The position numbers and the translations under genes are program-made. Shown here piece by piece: positions 61,025-64,000 of a stretch of DNA of 64,000 nucleotides; positions within the stretch are counted from its first letter, which is position 1, and the number at the start of each line of letters is the position of its first letter. Under the pieces are notes generated by a model, which did not search any database, had not been told where the DNA came from, and saw only the letters and a list, made by a program, of their open reading frames with translations. The stretch lies in NCBI GenBank assembly GCA_032161045.1, contig JAVHTH010000005.1, one strand, 5' to 3'. The DNA comes from Fervidibacter sinensis (lineage in GTDB: Bacteria > Armatimonadota > Fervidibacteria > Fervidibacterales > Fervidibacteraceae).

Positions 61025-62497
61025 GTGACCGTTCGGTTCGCTGCACAAACATGGATAGGGTTGGTTTGGGCAATAGTTCTAATTTTGGCTTTAGGACTAA
61101 AAGTGCCCTTTGGGGTTCCAAAAGAATGGGTTTGGCAATTCAGGACAGACACGAGATTTGACCCGATTTTAGTGTTTGTCGCTATTGGGGCGTTAGCGAC
61201 TTTGAGCGGACTCGTTCTTTGGGCAACTGACCAGTTAAGGCAAAGTGGCAAGAAATTTCGCACAGTGATCGCGGTTTCTCTTCTGTCAGCAATCACCTTC
61301 CGCTTTTGTATTGCCGTAATGGTTCCCCAAAGTTGGCAACCAACTCCCGTTTATTGGGCTCTCGTCATTGCCAGTCCAGCGGCGACGAGTTTTTACGATG
61401 AAGCGCGGAATTTGGAACAGCAAGGGTTGTCAAATTACTTGCGACACTACCACGAACAACTTCCAAGCAAACCTTTCCACGCTGCCACTCATCCGCCCGG
61501 TTTGCCAATGTTGTTTGCACTTTGGCGGAGTTTAGCGATGCATCCTGCCCTTCAGCGTTTGGTCCCGATGGATGAAACATCTCTCACCCTTATGCGCGAA
61601 GTTTATGTCCGAATTGCTCCCCCACTGAGGCATGATAGCGTTTACCCCTCTGATGCCGAATTGAAGGCGACATGGTGGGTCGCATTGTTTTGCTTTTTGT
61701 GCGGAATTGCCGCTTTGCTGATTTGGGTTTGGCTTCTGTTTCAAGTCAATCCCAATTTATCGGTCATCGCTTTAGCGGCGACGGCTCCTGCAATGCTTTG
61801 GTGGCAGATGACCGTTGATAATGTCCACTTGCTCGCCATCATGCTGACTTTAGTTTCAGCCTTTTATTGGCAAAGGACCCGCTCAATCAACTGGGCTACA
61901 TTGACAGGTTTAATGTTCGGCGTCTCCCTTTGGTTGGCTTTCAAGAACGCAATTCCGCTTGCTTGCATTGCCTTTTGGCTAATTTGGGAAGACTTGAAAG
62001 AAAAGGGGCGACCTTCAATCGCTCAATGGACGCTTGTGGTTTTGCTTGCGGTTGGACCCTACCTTTTAGCATGGCTGCTTTTTGGATTTCAACCTGTAGC
62101 GACATTCAAAGCAGCAAGTGCAGCCCACCACGCACAAGCGGGCGCTCATGCAAGGAGTTATTTGCCTTGGGTTTTTGCAAACCTTGCGGATTTTGCGATG
62201 GCTTTAGGTGGTGCTTGGTTAGGTTTGGTAGCCGTTCGCCTCTGGGCTTGGTTCAGACAAGAGCGTTGGCAGCCTTCAATTTGCATGGTGACTTTGCTTG
62301 TGTTGGTGTTGCTTAATTTAAGCGGTATGGTTCGCGGTGAGGTTGCACGCCTTTGGATGGTTTTCGTTCCTTTACTGGCTTTGGAATCAGTCAAGTTTCT
62401 GCCTACCAGACCTCTTGAACTTGCGTTATTGACATTCGTTCAAGGTGGGATGGGATTAGCGCTACACATTCAACTTGAGTTTCTGCGACCATTCTGA
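61025..62497 (+). CDS. GT-C fold membrane glycosyltransferase-like protein
   Basis: 490 aa with about 10-12 hydrophobic helices. The first large extracytoplasmic loop carries FYDEARNLEQQG (acidic pair expected for GT-C catalysis) and AATHPPGLPMLF, an H-P-P-G motif common in lipid-linked-sugar mannosyl/arabinosyltransferases. Such enzymes move sugars from polyprenyl carriers to glycans or proteins outside the membrane. Donor and acceptor are unknown. The start is a GTG with only a weak GGTGGTGACGG upstream. ricT follows 130 bp later. Confidence 0.75.
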   Translation: MTVRFAAQTWIGLVWAIVLILALGLKVPFGVPKEWVWQFRTDTRFDPILVFVAIGALATLSGLVLWATDQLRQSGKKFRTVIAVSLLSAITFRFCIAVMVPQSWQPTPVYWALVIASPAATSFYDEARNLEQQGLSNYLRHYHEQLPSKPFHAATHPPGLPMLFALWRSLAMHPALQRLVPMDETSLTLMREVYVRIAPPLRHDSVYPSDAELKATWWVALFCFLCGIAALLIWVWLLFQVNPNLSVIALAATAPAMLWWQMTVDNVHLLAIMLTLVSAFYWQRTRSINWATLTGLMFGVSLWLAFKNAIPLACIAFWLIWEDLKEKGRPSIAQWTLVVLLAVGPYLLAWLLFGFQPVATFKAASAAHHAQAGAHARSYLPWVFANLADFAMALGGAWLGLVAVRLWAWFRQERWQPSICMVTLLVLVLLNLSGMVRGEVARLWMVFVPLLALESVKFLPTRPLELALLTFVQGGMGLALHIQLEFLRPF

Positions 62498-62626
62498 AGC
62501 CCCTTTCAAGGTCTTTTTGCCGTCTAAAGACTTGGGAAGAACTCCTAACGCTTGGGTGAAATTGCTGCCAAGATTTCTGATACGCAAATTGAGCGGAAGG
62601 ATTTAGTGTCTGGAGGGAATGAAAGG

Positions 62627-63526
62627 ATGGCAGAAAGTGCCACCAATGCTATAAACATGCGGCTGGCTGTTCCGTTGACTTTTCAGCCTACGAACCAAGT
62701 GCTTTACTACGATGCCACAGGTTTTGAGGATCTGCGTTGGGGCGAACCCGTTGTCGCCGAAACTCGCTTTGGACCCCAGATAGGCTGGGTTCGCCGCACT
62801 CCTTCTTTGGTTTTGAGCACAGAAATTGTGCCTTACCGCTTATTGCGCCGGACTGACTCCGAAGATATACGGCGATACTACCAGTTGAGGGACAAAGCGC
62901 ATCAAGACATGGAGTTTATCCGTCAAAAAGTCCGCGAACATGGGTTGCCGATGAGGTTACTTGAAGCGGAGTATCCTCTTGACGAAAACCAATTGGTCGT
63001 TTACTTCGCAGCAGAGGGGAGAGTTGACTTCCGAGCCTTGGTTGCTGATTTGAAACGATGTTTTCCAAAGCGGGTCATGTTGTTTCAAATTGGCGCCCGC
63101 GACGCGATACGAACCATCGGCGCTATCGGTCCCTGCGGTCGTCCATCTTGCTGCTCCCTTTTCTTGCGAAGGTTTGAAAGCGTGACGATGAGGATGGCGA
63201 AAGAACAAATGCTTGACCTGAACCCAGCAAGGCTGCTTGGGGCTTGCGGTAAACTCAAGTGCTGCCTGCGTTACGAGCACGAACTCTATTGCGAGTTGCT
63301 CGCATGCTTGCCGAAAATCGGACAGTGGGTTCAAACGCCGAAAGGAAAAGGTCAGGTCACCGACTTGAATGTTTTGCTGATGAGGGTAACCGTTGCATTG
63401 GAAGATGGAGGTTACAGCGTTTGGCATGTGAGCGAGTTGTCAAATTTTGGGGACAGCGCTCGCGCTAACGGTGACCAAGTTACTCCCAGTAAGAACAGCG
63501 AAGTTCAAAGTGAAACCGAAATTTGA
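62627..63526 (+). CDS. ricT: PSP1-domain protein RicT (YaaT)
   Basis: 299 aa. The PSP1 domain spans about 60-170 and is followed by the cysteine blocks GPCGRPSCCSLFL and GACGKLKCCLRYE, which in RicT ligate Fe-S clusters of the RicA-RicF-RicT complex that helps RNase Y process mRNA. It has MRLAVPLTFQP and VLYYDATGF at the N-terminus. GGAGGG nine nt before ATG 62627 sets the start. RicA/RicF are not in the window. It is convergent with the redoxin gene (9 bp between stops). Confidence 0.92.
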   Translation: MAESATNAINMRLAVPLTFQPTNQVLYYDATGFEDLRWGEPVVAETRFGPQIGWVRRTPSLVLSTEIVPYRLLRRTDSEDIRRYYQLRDKAHQDMEFIRQKVREHGLPMRLLEAEYPLDENQLVVYFAAEGRVDFRALVADLKRCFPKRVMLFQIGARDAIRTIGAIGPCGRPSCCSLFLRRFESVTMRMAKEQMLDLNPARLLGACGKLKCCLRYEHELYCELLACLPKIGQWVQTPKGKGQVTDLNVLLMRVTVALEDGGYSVWHVSELSNFGDSARANGDQVTPSKNSEVQSETEI

Positions 63527-63535
63527 CAACCCCAC

Positions 63536-64000
63536 TTACTTGCTTTGCTTTAGCAACCGCTCAACGCATGTGAGTGCTTCAAGTAAACTGCTGCCGAGAT
63601 AGCGCAGAACTCCCCGTCGGTCAATAACAGCGTAAGTCGGCAATGTCCGCACACCATATCGCATCATCGTCTCGCCCAAGTAACGATTGACAGGGCGGTC
63701 AATGGCAACTGGATGGGTCAAATTTCGTTCCTTGACAAATTGTTGAATCCGCTTTGTTTCCCATGAAGGTGTGTGGATGCTGATCACAACCAGTCCTTGC
63801 TTGTTGAATTTTTGTGCCAACCGAACTACCGACGGTAGTTCTTGAAGGCACGGACCTCAGCCAAACCAATCGCAAAAATCAAGGACAACGATTTTGCCCC
63901 GCAACGCCGAGAGAGTTATCGGTTTCGTGTTGAGCCAAACTTGCACGGACAAATCGGGAGCAGGTTTCCCAACTTCAGGAGGATTCAATTCCAACTCCGC
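63536..64000 (-). CDS. TlpA-like redoxin, probable selenoprotein with UGPC motif (5' end off window)
   Basis: Reading the minus strand inward from the window edge gives an open frame: PEVGKPAPDLSVQVW (typical start of a TlpA/AhpC redoxin domain), GKIVVLDFCDWFG, then TGA at 63859-63857, then GPCLQELPSVVRLAQKF, and on to GVRTLPTYAVIDRRGV with the cis-Pro and a stop at 63536. The TGA stands where the first Cys of the CGPC active site belongs, and the frame is otherwise conserved on both sides. A hairpin fitting a bacterial SECIS follows. Read as Sec, the motif is UGPC. A nonsense mutation is the alternative. Confidence 0.75.
63823..63841 (-). promoter_or_regulatory. Candidate bacterial SECIS hairpin
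   Basis: On the minus strand, 15 nt after the in-frame TGA, GAACTACC pairs perfectly with GGTAGTTC around the loop GTC. The loop begins with G, 23 nt after the TGA. Known bacterial SECIS elements are short hairpins just downstream of UGA with a G at the start of a small apical loop, bound by SelB. Stem, loop and spacing all fit. Selenoprotein machinery genes are not in the window. Confidence 0.65.

Noticed and set aside
63536..63820. A separate 94-aa protein starting at TTG 63820
   Set aside because: It would lack the redox motif and first strand of the fold. The homology continues upstream through the TGA, so it is the downstream part of the redoxin gene.

Overview
The window looks like the chromosome of a (probably thermophilic) bacterium related to the Armatimonadota/Fervidibacteria group. 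This is inferred from gene style only: a DUF1559-type prepilin with an H-X9-DG tail, DUF4058 and DUF4340 proteins, secreted and Tat-exported carbohydrate proteins, Gfo/Idh/MocA oxidoreductases, a PspA-AAA+ pair, and many short palindromic intergenic repeats. No rRNA or tRNA gene was recognised.

Layout. 1-1160: a 14-repeat CRISPR array (cas genes not in the window) whose distal end is broken by a palindromic repeat. 1176-4949 (-): a cobalt/nickel ECF-type uptake operon (S-component-like protein, FmdE-domain protein, CbiM, PDGLE protein, CbiQ, CbiO). 5094-6134 (+): moaA. 6384-12494 (-): HNH endonuclease, rtcA, a TPR protein with a nitrile-hydratase-leader-like tail, ftsH, tilS. 12717-16493 (-): a very large secreted carbohydrate-type protein. 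16901-18070 (+): promoter, complete cobalamin riboswitch, a hairpin that buries the Shine-Dalgarno sequence, then one prepilin-like gene. 18226-25501 (-): a Gld-like ABC exporter with DUF4340, interrupted by small cassettes (DUF4058 plus four-helix-bundle protein; HEPN plus a small partner; a broken DUF433 antitoxin). 25628-34923: hisG, two MocA-type oxidoreductases, a Crp/Fnr regulator, an Old-Yellow-Enzyme homologue, a SpoIIM-like protein. 34967-39276 (-): a VWA membrane protein, thrC, hom. 39327-49568: lipoprotein, GH130 phosphorylase, two CNNM/CBS/CorC proteins, a Tat-exported isomerase-like protein, an FHA protein, pgk, a CE15-like esterase. 49575-53253 (-): HicB-like protein, gcvPA, gcvH, an MTA-phosphorylase-type enzyme, an exonuclease. 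53373-57824 (+): pstB, phoU, pspA and an AAA+ ATPase. 57906-64000: dipeptide epimerase, an unusual radical SAM/SPASM protein, a GT-C type membrane protein, ricT, and the 3' part of a TlpA-like redoxin with an in-frame TGA.

Three loci deserve most attention. First, the TlpA-like gene at the right edge reads through a TGA exactly where the first cysteine of a CGPC motif should be, and a perfect 8-bp hairpin with a G-first loop follows 15 nt downstream. This fits a selenocysteine codon with a bacterial SECIS element. Second, a B12 riboswitch controls a solitary prepilin-like gene rather than a B12 or cobalt gene. Third, pspA is followed by a classical AAA+ ATPase, resembling an ESCRT-III/Vps4-like membrane-remodelling pair. 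Several palindromic repeat families fill almost every intergenic gap and appear to have disrupted a CRISPR repeat and perhaps a DUF5615 toxin gene.
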